47,931 nt of DNA from Tannerellaceae bacterium (GCA_031280435.1 JAITGS010000009.1:1-47931), one strand, 5' to 3'; shown: positions 34,422 to 43,890, counted from the first letter of the stretch. The notes: generated by a model not told the origin, from the letters alone. Program-made: numbers and translations.

Positions 34422-36098
34422 ATGGATAATAAGAATTTTAGCAGACGAGGTTTTATAAAAGGGACGGGAGCCATGGCCCTTAGCGCCGGCCTGGCATCGC
34501 CCTTCACCTCCTGTCGCGTACCCTCCCAAGGCGAAGCAAAGCCTGCGGCCGACGAAGGTCCGCTGCTGCAAATAGGCGAGGACATTGCCCTTGCCAACAC
34601 CGAGTACGGCCGCGTGAAAGGCTTTGTGATGCGCGGCGTCATCACCTTCCTCGGCATTCCTTATGGAGCCGATACATCGGGCGCTAACCGCTTTATGCCG
34701 CCCCGCCGGCCCGAAGCCTGGGAGGGCGTCCGCCCGGCGGTATTCTGCGGCAATTCAGCTCCGCAAAACATATACGACCGCTCCGCAACCTCCTACGGCG
34801 CCTTCATAGATCACTGGAACTACGACGAGCTGAGCGAGAACTGCCTCACGCTTAATATATGGACAAAGGCTTTGGATTCGGCCCGCAGGCCCGTAATCGT
34901 ATGGCTGCACGGCGGCGGATTTACAAGCGGCAACGCTATCGAGCAGGACGGATACCACGGCGAGAACCTTGCGCGATACGGCGACGTGGTGTTCTGCTCG
35001 GTGAATCACAGGCTGGGGGCCTTCGGGTTCAGCGACCTCTCCGCCGCCGGCGACAAGTATAAGGACTCCGGCAACGTGGGGCTGCTCGACATGATAGCCG
35101 CCCTGCAATGGGTGCACAACAATATAGCAGGCTTCGGAGGCGATCCGGGCAATGTGACCATCATCGGACAGTCGGGCGGCGGAGCCAAGGTGAGCGTCCT
35201 GGCAGCCTGTCCGCAGGCGCGCGGCTTAGTGCACAAAGGCGTAGCCCTGAGCGGCTCCTCCGTATCGGGCATAAGCAAAGACGATGCCCGCCGGCTGGGC
35301 GAATACATACTTCGGGAGGCCAAACTAAGCCCCTCAAAGGCCGACAAACTTCAGGAGATGCCCTGGCGGGAATATCTTGACATAGCCAACGCCGCCGCCC
35401 GCAAGCTGCGCGAGGAACAGGGCGAGGCGCCTCCGGGCGTGCGACGCGGATTCGCTCCCGTGGCCGACGGCATACTGCTGCCCGAAGGCACCTTCTTCGA
35501 GCAGCCGCTGCCCGATTCGCCCGACATCCCCATGCTGTTCTGCACCACCTTCCACGAGCAGTCGCCCAGCCGAACAGAGGCGGCCCTGGAGGGCATCACG
35601 CTTCCCGAAGTGGTTGAGCGCCTCCGGCAGCGCTTCGGCGACAAGGCCCAGGCCGTAGTGGACGCTTACGCTAATAACTTCCCCGGCTCCAAGCCGGTCG
35701 AGATCCTGGCCTTCATACTGTCGAACCGCCAGAGCGTGGTGCGCACGGCCAACGCCAAGCTGCATCAGTCGTCCGGGATATGGATGGCATGGTTCGGCTG
35801 GTGCCCTCCGCTGTTCGACGGCCGCATGCGCGCCTTCCACTGCCTCGACATCAGCTTCTGGTTCATGAATACCGACCTGATGCTCACTCACAGCGGCGGC
35901 GGCGCCCGTCCGCGAGCGCTCTCGACGAGGATGGCCGACGCCCTGGTAGCCTTTGCCCGCACCGGCGATCCGAACTCAGGCTCCCTCCCTGCATGGCCGG
36001 CGTACTCAGCGGCCAACGGCGAGACCATGATCCTGAACGACGACAGCCTCGTAGCGAACGATCCCGACCGCTCCGCCCGAGCCGTGCTGGAGGGATAA
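34422..36098 (+). CDS. Tat-exported type-B carboxylesterase
   Basis: A 558-aa alpha/beta hydrolase of the carboxylesterase type B family. Its N-terminus carries SRRGFIKGTGAMALSAG and ends in FTSC (Cys31), a Tat signal with lipobox-like end. The oxyanion region is WLHGGGFTSGN, the nucleophile is S251 in GQSGGGAK (GQS in place of the usual GES), and the catalytic His region is AFHCLDISFWF. It would act on esters in the periplasm, perhaps removing acyl groups from saccharides degraded by the neighbouring GH enzymes. A strong terminator follows. Confidence 0.9.
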   Translation: MDNKNFSRRGFIKGTGAMALSAGLASPFTSCRVPSQGEAKPAADEGPLLQIGEDIALANTEYGRVKGFVMRGVITFLGIPYGADTSGANRFMPPRRPEAWEGVRPAVFCGNSAPQNIYDRSATSYGAFIDHWNYDELSENCLTLNIWTKALDSARRPVIVWLHGGGFTSGNAIEQDGYHGENLARYGDVVFCSVNHRLGAFGFSDLSAAGDKYKDSGNVGLLDMIAALQWVHNNIAGFGGDPGNVTIIGQSGGGAKVSVLAACPQARGLVHKGVALSGSSVSGISKDDARRLGEYILREAKLSPSKADKLQEMPWREYLDIANAAARKLREEQGEAPPGVRRGFAPVADGILLPEGTFFEQPLPDSPDIPMLFCTTFHEQSPSRTEAALEGITLPEVVERLRQRFGDKAQAVVDAYANNFPGSKPVEILAFILSNRQSVVRTANAKLHQSSGIWMAWFGWCPPLFDGRMRAFHCLDISFWFMNTDLMLTHSGGGARPRALSTRMADALVAFARTGDPNSGSLPAWPAYSAANGETMILNDDSLVANDPDRSARAVLEG

Positions 36099-36112
36099 AG
36101 TCCTGAACATAG

Positions 36113-36144
36113 AGCCCGTCCGGATCCTATTTGGACGGGCTTTT
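36113..36144 (+). terminator. Terminator after the esterase gene
   Basis: AGCCCGTCC (36113-36121) pairs exactly with GGACGGGCT (36133-36141), followed by a T run to 36144. Confidence 0.85.
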
Positions 36145-36199
36145 ACTTGCTATTATGTATTAATTAGATTTAGATAGAGAAACATTAATTTATAAACCA

Positions 36200-39082
36200 A
36201 TGAATAGCAACACAACAAAAATCGTTTCAATCTTATTGTTCTTGCTTTCGTATTATCTACCTGTTGAAGGGCAAGTTGTATTCCAAAGGGATTTCTCCCC
36301 TTCGGAAGGATTGGTGAACAGGTACGAAAAAGGATTCCGGGAGGAGCTCTGCCTCAATGGCTACTGGGATGTTCAGCTCGTGGATGTCCCTGCGGGATGG
36401 AAAGCCGGTAGCGGCAATGCCCCTGTGCTTCCCAAAGCAATAGATGGGCGATGGGAGCAAACTCAGATTAAGATTCCGTCTCCCATTAATGTCAACAATT
36501 GGGGAGCAGGGCAGGATGTTGGCGAAGGCACCCGATCGCCTTACGCCCCAAGCTCGGTTTATTATCCCGGCTATCCCAAGCATTGGGTTGATGCACGTAT
36601 GGGCTGGCTGCGCAGGCACGTAACAGTTCCGTCGGAATGGCAAGGCAAGCGCCTTGTGCTGCACTTCGAGGCAGTTGCCGGAGAGTGCGTTGTATATGTT
36701 AACGATAAAGAGGTCTGCACCAATTTTGATTCGTATCTGCCCTTCGAAGTAGACATTACGGAACATGTTAAACCGGGTGAACAAGCCGAGATACTGCTGG
36801 GCCTGAGGCATAGCAAGCTATTTGATATGCGCCATCCGCTATACGATAAATTCGGCGCCGTGTATCCTCCCGGCTCCAATACGGATGATCTTATAGGGAT
36901 ATGGCAAGACGTATATTTATTCGGACTGCCGGAGGTAAGGGTCTCCGATGTGTTTGCAAGGCCATGGCTTGACAGGAACGAGCTGGACTTTGAAGTGACG
37001 GTTACCAATGATTCGGATCGAAAGCAGCAGCTGCTACTGGAAGGCAATATCCGCAAATGGATCAATAAGAATCAATCGAAGGATCCGGCGCTTGCTCCTG
37101 AAATCTTATGGGAACTCGACAATACTCCGGCTCTAACAATAGCGCCGCAAACGGTAGAGCTCAAGCCGGGTGAAGCCAAGACGGTGAAGCTAACCACAAG
37201 CGTAGACGGCAAATTGGAGAAATGGTCGCCCGATTCCCCTACCCTCTACACCTTCCTGCTGGATATAAAGAAGGGGCACGAGGTATTCGACCGCAAGGCT
37301 ACCCGCTTCGGATGGCGTCAGTTTACAATCGCAGGCGATGAATTTCATCTCAATGGGAGGAGGATACAATGCTTCGGAGATATTCAGCATCCTTTCGGCC
37401 CCTATATTTGTTCCCGTCGCTTTGCCTGGGCCTGGTATACCATGATTAAGGATTTCGGAGGCAATGCCGTCCGTCCTCATGCGCAACCATGGCCAAGGGT
37501 TTATTACGATCTGGCTGATGAGATGGGATTGATGGTACTTGATGAAACAGCGCTATTCGGCAGCTCAATCCGTCTTAACCTCGAAGAAGATATTACGTGG
37601 CAACGTTCCGAAGAGCACTTCCGACGATTGATTCTACGCGACAGGAATCATCCGTCCGTAGTAGGATGGAGCGCCGGCAACGAGATGTTTGCGATAGCGC
37701 TGCTGAACAAGCCGGCGAAGTCGGTTTCAGACATCTGGGACGACAAGCTGGTTGCGCTGACACTGACAGCCAAGAATACGGATCCGACCAGGGATTTTAT
37801 CACCCTTGACGGCGACCGCGACATGGATGGCCGGCTTCCTGTATGGAGCAAGCATTTCGGCCATGGCCTGAACCTCCAGGATCTACCCCAAGCTCCGAAT
37901 AAGCCCCTGATAGTTGGCGAATGTGGCGCCACTTACTATGGCAAACCCATGCAACTGTATCCTTTTGCAGGCGATAAGGCCTTTGAATCGTATTACGGCC
38001 GCAACGAAGCATTAGCTGTTGACGTGTACCGGAATGTAGTCGGAATGGCTCGCCCTTATCTGTCTTACTTTTCGCCCTCCGAAGTATGCTGGTTCGGCAT
38101 TGAGCATTTAGGCATCGGATATCACGACTATTCTCGCCTGCCGAATTTAAAAGATGGAGTTTTCGCCGGCAGTAAATATGAAGAAGGAAAGCCCGGCTAT
38201 CAGTTCGAACGAATCCCTCCCTATACATCCACATTCAATCCCGGACTCGATCCCGACAAACCGCTTTATAAGCCCTTACCAATGTTTGAAGCATTAAAAG
38301 CCGCCTTATCCGGAAATAAATCACCGTGGGATTCCTTCCAAAACATCCAGCCTCCCTCAAAACCAATAATAGAAAGCTATAAATATGAAGCTGCCGGATT
38401 TTTAGGAGATAAACACGGAGAGCTATACCGGTTTTTAGAAAGCATAGGACTGCCATTCGCACCATCTTCATCCCTCCTGCTCGTCGACGCACATACATAC
38501 AGGCAGGGCGGCGAAAAAGCCATCGAACAGATAAAGAAGAAGGGAGGAACCATATTAGTCATGCTGAAGGATACCAACATAAGCCCCTCCATACACGCCC
38601 TCCTTCCCGAACCCATTAAATTCACAGCCAGGAAAGCAACAGCCCTCGAAAATAACATGCAAAACACCTGGGGCAAATACTATGATTTGCCGGATTTATA
38701 TTTCAGCGAGCTACCCGAAGACAAGTATATTCTGAAAACCGGGCTGTCAGGCGATTTTACGGCCAAAGGCGATGTGGTTTTTACGGCTTCACGAACAGAT
38801 TGGTCTTTGTTTAACGAACAGCCCGAAAATCGGAAGTGCGCCCAGGTAGTTCTCTACGAACAATTGGAAAAGCCCGAAGGAACAGCTTTAGTTTCTGTGA
38901 ATCTTGATAAGACGTCTTTTGTTGTATCGGCTTTGGACTACACTTTAAACAGCCCACAAACATTTAAGTTCTGGAGAACTTTATTTGCTGTTATGGGAAT
39001 CAAGCTGCATGCAGCATCCTTTTCCGATAGAGATAAAGGCCAAAGAGAGCATGATCTACTGATGGATGGCCCGGTAGATTGA
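36200..39082 (+). CDS. Secreted glycoside hydrolase family 2 enzyme
   Basis: A 960-aa protein with a signal peptide (VSILLFLLSYYLPVEGQ). The GH2 order is present: jelly-roll sugar-binding domain (about 40-240, LVLHFEAVAGECVVYVNDKEV), Ig-like domain (about 240-390), and TIM barrel. The acid/base is E495 in RNHPSVVGWSAGNEMF and the nucleophile E574 in VGECGATYYG. After the barrel, about 260 residues form a C-terminal extension whose parts (GTILVMLKD, KFTARKATALENN) have no clear family. Activity could be beta-galactosidase, glucuronidase or mannosidase; sequence does not settle it. Confidence 0.88.
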   Translation: MNSNTTKIVSILLFLLSYYLPVEGQVVFQRDFSPSEGLVNRYEKGFREELCLNGYWDVQLVDVPAGWKAGSGNAPVLPKAIDGRWEQTQIKIPSPINVNNWGAGQDVGEGTRSPYAPSSVYYPGYPKHWVDARMGWLRRHVTVPSEWQGKRLVLHFEAVAGECVVYVNDKEVCTNFDSYLPFEVDITEHVKPGEQAEILLGLRHSKLFDMRHPLYDKFGAVYPPGSNTDDLIGIWQDVYLFGLPEVRVSDVFARPWLDRNELDFEVTVTNDSDRKQQLLLEGNIRKWINKNQSKDPALAPEILWELDNTPALTIAPQTVELKPGEAKTVKLTTSVDGKLEKWSPDSPTLYTFLLDIKKGHEVFDRKATRFGWRQFTIAGDEFHLNGRRIQCFGDIQHPFGPYICSRRFAWAWYTMIKDFGGNAVRPHAQPWPRVYYDLADEMGLMVLDETALFGSSIRLNLEEDITWQRSEEHFRRLILRDRNHPSVVGWSAGNEMFAIALLNKPAKSVSDIWDDKLVALTLTAKNTDPTRDFITLDGDRDMDGRLPVWSKHFGHGLNLQDLPQAPNKPLIVGECGATYYGKPMQLYPFAGDKAFESYYGRNEALAVDVYRNVVGMARPYLSYFSPSEVCWFGIEHLGIGYHDYSRLPNLKDGVFAGSKYEEGKPGYQFERIPPYTSTFNPGLDPDKPLYKPLPMFEALKAALSGNKSPWDSFQNIQPPSKPIIESYKYEAAGFLGDKHGELYRFLESIGLPFAPSSSLLLVDAHTYRQGGEKAIEQIKKKGGTILVMLKDTNISPSIHALLPEPIKFTARKATALENNMQNTWGKYYDLPDLYFSELPEDKYILKTGLSGDFTAKGDVVFTASRTDWSLFNEQPENRKCAQVVLYEQLEKPEGTALVSVNLDKTSFVVSALDYTLNSPQTFKFWRTLFAVMGIKLHAASFSDRDKGQREHDLLMDGPVD

Positions 39083-39091
39083 GCGACAGCT

Positions 39092-39346
39092 TTATGCGTA
39101 ATACTCAAAGAGCCGCCGAACGTATCGACCGTTCTGCGGCTCTTTGTCTGTTTTTGCATATCCTCCATTCCATAGCCAAGCCCATTGCGGCACATACACA
39201 GTGTCGGGCGGCTCCTCCACCACAACCGTATCCACGGGCGGAGGCACAGGCTCCGGCTCGCCATTGCTCCCCCCGCATCCGGCAAGGGAAAGCGCAAGGA
39301 AGAGCACTACCCCTGTCGTCAATAAGACTATCCGTATCCTTTTCAT
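39092..39346 (-). CDS. Short lipoprotein, family member 1 (perhaps truncated)
   Basis: An 84-aa protein: signal RIRIVLLTTGVVLFLALSLAGC with lipobox LAGC, then GGSNG, a Pro/Glu/Val linker (EPEPVPPPVDTVVVEEPPDTV) and only about 35 residues more. Members 2 and 3 next door share the signal and linker but have 130-150 further residues. The stop lies close to the GH2 end, and its last codons run through the 39106-39146 inverted repeat, so this is either a truncated gene or a short lipopeptide. Confidence 0.6.
   Translation of the reverse strand: MKRIRIVLLTTGVVLFLALSLAGCGGSNGEPEPVPPPVDTVVVEEPPDTVYVPQWAWLWNGGYAKTDKEPQNGRYVRRLFEYYA
39106..39146. terminator. Inverted repeat after the GH2 gene
   Basis: CAAAGAGCCGC (39106-39116) is the exact reverse complement of GCGGCTCTTTG (39136-39146), with a 19-nt loop. 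Its place 24 bases after the GH2 stop fits a terminator, though no clean U-run follows. It also lies inside the coding frame of the short lipoprotein on the other strand. Confidence 0.5.
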
Positions 39347-39359
39347 TGTGTTTAAAGTT

Positions 39360-39959
39360 CTAATCCTTATAGTCTATTTCTAAGTCGCGGATAATGCGCG
39401 TGACCCACATTCTGGTGTGTGGGTATTCGCAAAAGAGGAAGAGGCTGTCGGTTACATGGCCGCTGATTCTGACAGGCAACCATTCACGCCTGTATTGCAC
39501 CGGAATGGCTTCGCATGGCAACAGGACTTTAATCATCAAACCCAGATAGACTCCGTCGAGAGCAATATAGAACAGCTCTCGCTCTTTTATGCCCTCTATA
39601 TTTGTATAACAGCCTTTGAAAATGTGCGCAGGTTCATCGGTAAGCGTTTTCACAATCTCAAGATGCGCCGCTTGCTCAAATATATTGTAATTGTAAATGC
39701 TCGCCGTGTCGGGAACATCCGGCGGCTCCGGGTAATCGAAGTTGTGCGGGACATACGTAGTGTCGGGAATATATGGCTCTTCCGGTGTATACGTAGTATC
39801 GGGGGCATTCGGCTCGTTAGGAACTTGCGTCGTATCCGGTTCATCCGTATCCGGCACCATCTCCTCACCACCATTACTCCCCCCGCATCCCGCAAGGGCA
39901 AGGAAGAGCACAACCCCTGTAATCAATAAAACTATCCGTATCCTTGTCTTCATAATCAA
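39360..39959 (-). CDS. Lipoprotein, family member 2
   Basis: A 199-aa protein with the shared signal RIRIVLLITGVVLFLALAGC, GGSNGG, and a linker with three PDTT repeats (EPDTTQVP, APDTTYTP, IPDTTYVP). The C-terminal domain (about 90-199) includes EPAHIFKGCYTNIEGIKERELFYIALDGVYLGLMI and ends with WVTRIIRDLEIDYKD; no family was recognised and it has no similarity I can see to members 1 and 3. Start may be 39959 or the Met at 39953. It follows member 3 by 6 bases. Confidence 0.75.
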   Translation of the reverse strand: MIMKTRIRIVLLITGVVLFLALAGCGGSNGGEEMVPDTDEPDTTQVPNEPNAPDTTYTPEEPYIPDTTYVPHNFDYPEPPDVPDTASIYNYNIFEQAAHLEIVKTLTDEPAHIFKGCYTNIEGIKERELFYIALDGVYLGLMIKVLLPCEAIPVQYRREWLPVRISGHVTDSLFLFCEYPHTRMWVTRIIRDLEIDYKD

Positions 39960-39965
39960 TAAGCC

Positions 39966-40562
39966 TCATTGTTTTATTTTGCGAAATACTCGCAATGCGC
40001 ATATTCGGGTCACGCCGTCTTCATGGAAATAGCTACCGTAATAAGCTAACATGTCTGCGCTTAAGCTCTCACAGCTAAATCGTCTGCCGTCTATGGACAC
40101 TTCGAGTTGCATATAGTCTTCATGCGAAACCTCACCAAATGTATACTTGAACTTGCCTGAAGGAATAGCCGTGGTATCGGAAATCACCGTCAGCGTGCTG
40201 TCCGCATCGAATTCATACAAAACCGTTCGGCAGGAGTAGTCCGTTGAAGCCTTCAAATATGTCGTACAGGGGTCATGAGTAAGCAATAGTTTCCACTTGC
40301 CGACAATTCCATCGTCTCCCGTCCTATCCGTCGCATTCTTTACGACTGTGTTATTCATACATCCCAAACTGTTAAGACGCGGTATCAATCCTTCATACCG
40401 ATAGATTGATGGCATAATTATCGTATCCGGCGGCTCCGTCACAACCGTATCCGCAGGCGGCGGCACCACCTCCGGCCCATCGCCGTTGCTCCCCCCGCAT
40501 CCCGCCAGCGCAAGGAAGAGCACAACCCCTGTCGTCAATAAAATCATTTGTAACTGTTTCAT
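39966..40562 (-). CDS. Lipoprotein, family member 3
   Basis: About 198 aa beginning MKQLQMILLTTG, with lipobox LAGC, GGSNG, a linker with PPPADTVVTEPPDT, and a C-terminal domain (about 70-198) whose GKWKLLLTHDP and YEFDADSTLTVISDTT segments recall lipocalin-like lipoproteins of Bacteroidota. The start at 40562 is chosen because an upstream candidate at 40595 overlaps the -7 box at 40600-40593. It is the first gene of the three-gene run. Confidence 0.78.
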   Translation of the reverse strand: MKQLQMILLTTGVVLFLALAGCGGSNGDGPEVVPPPADTVVTEPPDTIIMPSIYRYEGLIPRLNSLGCMNNTVVKNATDRTGDDGIVGKWKLLLTHDPCTTYLKASTDYSCRTVLYEFDADSTLTVISDTTAIPSGKFKYTFGEVSHEDYMQLEVSIDGRRFSCESLSADMLAYYGSYFHEDGVTRICALRVFRKIKQ

Positions 40563-40592
40563 AAGGATTTTTTTTGGAATTAATATATGCTT

Positions 40593-40600
40593 CAAATTTA
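40593..40600 (-). promoter_or_regulatory. -7 box TAAATTTG for the lipoprotein run
   Basis: The minus strand reads TAAATTTG, an exact TAnnTTTG match, 30 bases before the start at 40562. It rules against the longer start at 40595. Confidence 0.5.
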
Positions 40601-41179
40601 AAAATTTTTAGGAGATTGGGAGGGGATGGATTTGGCATTGAGAGATAATTCCGGCGCCTGCTGCTTACAGGGGGGATGAAGCATTGTACGTTTCGGACGC
40701 AAAACTCCGGCGGCAGAAGGGAAATGTCGAAAAACAGGCGCCTCCTTTTCCGTCGAGGAGCCTCCGGAAAAAAAATTTGGCACCTCCTCGACGGAAAAGG
40801 AGCCTCCAAAAAAAATTTTTGGCACCTCCTCGACGAAAAAGGAGGCCTCAAAAAAAATTTTGGAGCCTCCTCGACGGAAAAGGAGGCGCCAAAAAAAAAA
40901 TTTGGAGCCTCCTCGACGGAAAAGGAGGCCTCAAAAAAAATTTTGGAGCCTCCTCGACGGAAAAGGAGGCGCCAAAAAAAAATTTTGGGGCCTCCCCGAC
41001 GAAAAAAAACCGCCAAAAAAAATTTTTGGAGCCTCCTCGACGGAAAAGGAGGGGGAGAAAAACAGCTTCGCAGGCGACATATCCTCCGCAGAGAGCCTCC
41101 GTTTTTTGGCATTAGCCGGCTTTTTTCGTAATTCGCAGACGGAAAAATTTCAGTTACACATATATTATATACCACAGAT
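40601..41179. other. Gene-free region with phased A-tract array
   Basis: Between the divergent lipoprotein run and the NIF3 gene there is no credible gene; overlapping open frames in several phases are low-complexity products of the array at 40739-41055. The 20 bases before 41180 hold the A/T-rich leader TATATTATATACC. Confidence 0.7.
40739..41055. repeat. 41-42-bp array of hairpins separated by A-tracts
   Basis: Seven units are marked by CGACG at 40789, 40831, 40872, 40914, 40955, 40997 and 41038; steps alternate 42 and 41. Each unit is GCCTCCT, a short loop with CGACGGAAA, AGGAGGC, then GCC or CTC, and a run of 8-10 A followed by 3-5 T. GCCTCCT and AGGAGGC form a 7-bp stem. The GCGCC and GCCTC junction types alternate in the middle of the array, giving an 83-bp dimer. 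An inverted unit (40739-40763) opens the array. Confidence 0.95.
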
Positions 41180-42280
41180 ATGAAGATTAGAGAGATTATT
41201 CGGGAGATTGAGCGGCTGGCGCCTGTTGCGCTTCAGGAAGGCTTCGACAACTGCGGCCTGCAAGTGGGCGATGCCGATGCGGAGGCCGTCGGCGCACTTA
41301 TTTGCCTCGACCTCACAGAGGCTGTCCTGGACGAAGCCATAGCCCTGGGCTGCAACCTCATCATTTCGCATCATCCCGTAGCATTCAAGGCCTTCAAATC
41401 GCTCACGGGCCGCAGCTACACCGAGCGATGCATGATGAAGGCCTGCCGGCACGAGCTGGCTATTTACGCCGCGCACACCAACCTCGACAATGCTGCGGGA
41501 GGGCTGAACTTCGTGCTGGCCCGCCGGATAGGGCTGCAGTCGGTTCGCATCCTGAGCCCCAAGGGAGGCGCGCTGCTGAAGCTGACCGTCTTCGTGCCCG
41601 AGGCCCATGCCGAGGCCGTCCGCGCTGCTGTTTTCGAGGCCGGCGCCGGGCATACTGGAGGCTATGATTCGTGCAGCTTCAGTGTGAGCGGCGAGGGGAG
41701 CTTCCGGGCCGGCCGGGGCTGTCGGCCCTTCTGCGGCGAGGTCGGAGAGCTGCACCGCGAGCCGGAAGTTCGCATCGAAACCGTCTTGCCCTCCTTCCGA
41801 AAGAGCGCCGTTGTGAGTGCTCTGCTCAAGGCCCATCCCTACGAGGAGCCGGCATTCGACCTTTATCCGCTGGCCAACGCCTGGGCGGGCGCCGGCTCCG
41901 GCATCACGGGCGAGCTTACGGCCGAGGAAGATGCGGCCGCATTTCTGCTTCGCATAAAAGATATACTCGGAGCCCGCGTGCTGAAACATTCGGCTATCAT
42001 CCGCCCAAAGCTTAGGCGGATAGCGGTTTGCGGAGGCAGCGGCGCCTTCCTACTGCCCGAAGCCGCGGCCTCAGGCGCCGACATCCTCATCACCGGCGAG
42101 GCTAAGTACAACGACTACTACGATGCGGCCGACAGCGGCATCCTCCTGGCCGTAGGCGGACACTACGAAACCGAGTGGGGAGCGGCAACCGAAGCGCTTA
42201 GCGAAATCATATCCGAAAAATTCCCTACTTTTGCGCAACATATTTCTAATGTTAATTTTAATCCTATAAAATATTTATAA
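41180..42280 (+). CDS. NIF3-like dinuclear metal-centre protein
   Basis: A 366-aa NIF3/YqfO-type protein. N-terminal metal ligands lie in ISHHPVAFKAF and YAAHTNLDNA; the C-terminal half has GEAKYNDYYDA and GGHYETEWGA with the remaining His and Glu. A central insert (about 125-235) with LLKLTVFVPEAHAEAVRAAVFEAGAG is the PII-like domain of the longer YqfO type. Some family members are suggested GTP cyclohydrolase-like enzymes or metal chaperones, but the role is unclear. It is followed after 4 bases by the zinc-ribbon gene. Confidence 0.93.
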   Translation: MKIREIIREIERLAPVALQEGFDNCGLQVGDADAEAVGALICLDLTEAVLDEAIALGCNLIISHHPVAFKAFKSLTGRSYTERCMMKACRHELAIYAAHTNLDNAAGGLNFVLARRIGLQSVRILSPKGGALLKLTVFVPEAHAEAVRAAVFEAGAGHTGGYDSCSFSVSGEGSFRAGRGCRPFCGEVGELHREPEVRIETVLPSFRKSAVVSALLKAHPYEEPAFDLYPLANAWAGAGSGITGELTAEEDAAAFLLRIKDILGARVLKHSAIIRPKLRRIAVCGGSGAFLLPEAAASGADILITGEAKYNDYYDAADSGILLAVGGHYETEWGAATEALSEIISEKFPTFAQHISNVNFNPIKYL

Positions 42281-42284
42281 ACCG

Positions 42285-43079
42285 ATGGCAAAGAAACCCG
42301 TTGTTGAAAAAGATTATTCGGTGGAAGATAAACTCTCCGCACTGTACAAACTTCAATTGATGCTTACAGAGATCGACAAGATCAAAACCCTGCGCGGCGA
42401 GCTTCCTCTCGAAGTGCAGGACCTGGAAGACGAGATTGCCGGGCTCGACACCCGCCTGTATAACTTCCAGTCCGACGTGAAAGAATACGAGTACGCTATC
42501 CTCTCGCAGAAGAACAAGATTGCGGATTCCAAAGGACTGATTGAGCGATACCAGGGCCAGCTCGACAACGTCCGCAACAATCGCGAGTTCGACAATCTTT
42601 CGAAGGAGATAGAATTTCAGGGCCTTGAGATTGAGTTTTCGGAGAAGAAGATACGCGAGTTCAACGAGATCATGGCCTCCAAGAAGGTAGACATCTCCCA
42701 TCTTGCCGAGAACCTCGACGGCCGCCGCTTAGACCTCGAGCAGAAGCGCGGCGAGCTCGACTCCATAGTGGCCGAAACCAAGCACGACGAAGAGAAGCTG
42801 CGCGAGAAGGCAAAGAAGCTCGAAGGCAACATAGAGCCACGACTGCTCACCGCCTTCAAGCGCATACGCAAAGGAGCCCGCAACGGCCTCGCCATCGTAT
42901 ACATCCAGCGGGATGCCTGCGGAGGATGCTTCAACAAAATACCGCCGCAGAAGCAGATGGACATCAAGCTGCGAAAGAAAATCATAGTTTGCGAATACTG
43001 CGGACGAATCATGATCGACCCCGAACTCGCCGGCGTGGCCGAGCCGCCAAAGCCTCAGCCTCCCAAAAACGATGACTAA
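42285..43079 (+). CDS. Coiled-coil zinc-ribbon protein (C4-type)
   Basis: A 264-aa protein with a long charged helical hairpin (about 15-195, heptads of Leu/Ile with many Glu/Lys) and a C-terminal zinc ribbon CGGCF...CEYCG (about 210-245). This domain order is that of the family often paired with NIF3 in many bacteria; nucleic-acid binding is suggested by the ribbon but not known. A Pro-rich tail ends it. Its last 8 bases overlap menB. Confidence 0.9.
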   Translation: MAKKPVVEKDYSVEDKLSALYKLQLMLTEIDKIKTLRGELPLEVQDLEDEIAGLDTRLYNFQSDVKEYEYAILSQKNKIADSKGLIERYQGQLDNVRNNREFDNLSKEIEFQGLEIEFSEKKIREFNEIMASKKVDISHLAENLDGRRLDLEQKRGELDSIVAETKHDEEKLREKAKKLEGNIEPRLLTAFKRIRKGARNGLAIVYIQRDACGGCFNKIPPQKQMDIKLRKKIIVCEYCGRIMIDPELAGVAEPPKPQPPKNDD

Positions 43080-43890
43080 GGACTGGCAAAGCATAGGCAG
43101 GTACGAGGATATACTCTTCGACTTCCATAAGGGCGTCGCCCGCATCACCATCAACCGCCCGCAGGTTCGCAACGCTTTCACCCCCGATACAACATCCGAA
43201 ATCAGTTCAGCCCTCCTCGTTTGCCGCGAGGAGGCCGATATTCGCGTGGTCGTCATCACCGGAGCCGGCGACAAAGCCTTCTGCTCCGGAGGCGACCAGA
43301 ACGTGAAGGGCGAGGGAGGATACGTCGGCCGCGACGGCGTTCCGCGGCTGAACATACTCGACGTGCAGAAGCAAATCCGCTCCCTCCCCAAGCCCGTCAT
43401 AGCCATGGTCAACGGATACGCCATAGGAGGCGGGCATGTGCTGCACGTAGTTTGCGACATCAGCATAGCCTCCGACAATGCCGTCTTCGGACAAACCGGG
43501 CCGCGCGTCGGAAGCTTCGACGCCGGATTCGGAGCCTCCTATCTGGCACGCATCGTAGGACAGAAGAAAGCCCGCGAGATATGGTTCCTCTGCCGGCAAT
43601 ACTCCGCGCAGGAAGCGCTTGAGATGGGGCTCGTCAACAAGGTCGTACCGCTCGAACGGCTCGAAGACGAAACCATTGCATGGGCCGAAGCCATGATGAT
43701 GCACAGCCCCCTCGCCCTCCGGATGATCAAAGCCGGACTCAATGCCGAGCTCGACGGACAGGCCGGCATACAGGAGCTCGCCGGCAACTCCACCCTCCTT
43801 TACTACCTCACCGACGAAGCCGCGGAAGGCAAGCAGGCTTTCCTCGAAAAACGCAAGCCCGACTTCGACCGCTTCCCGCAATTTCCCTGA
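43072..43890 (+). CDS. menB: 1,4-dihydroxy-2-naphthoyl-CoA synthase
   Basis: A 272-aa crotonase-fold enzyme that cyclises o-succinylbenzoyl-CoA in menaquinone synthesis. Visible segments: [56 protein letters not shown] (oxyanion hole) and [22 protein letters not shown], which with [14 protein letters not shown] are diagnostic for MenB. It overlaps the zinc-ribbon gene by 8 bases and is followed after 7 bases by the menC-menE fusion. Confidence 0.96.
   Translation: MTKDWQSIGRYEDILFDFHKGVARITINRPQVRNAFTPDTTSEISSALLVCREEADIRVVVITGAGDKAFCSGGDQNVKGEGGYVGRDGVPRLNILDVQKQIRSLPKPVIAMVNGYAIGGGHVLHVVCDISIASDNAVFGQTGPRVGSFDAGFGASYLARIVGQKKAREIWFLCRQYSAQEALEMGLVNKVVPLERLEDETIAWAEAMMMHSPLALRMIKAGLNAELDGQAGIQELAGNSTLLYYLTDEAAEGKQAFLEKRKPDFDRFPQFP

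Noticed and set aside
40676-41131. Overlapping 107-151-codon frames in the A-tract array
   Set aside because: Three phases and both strands are open at once with Lys/Phe/Arg-rich repeats, as expected of a low-complexity array.
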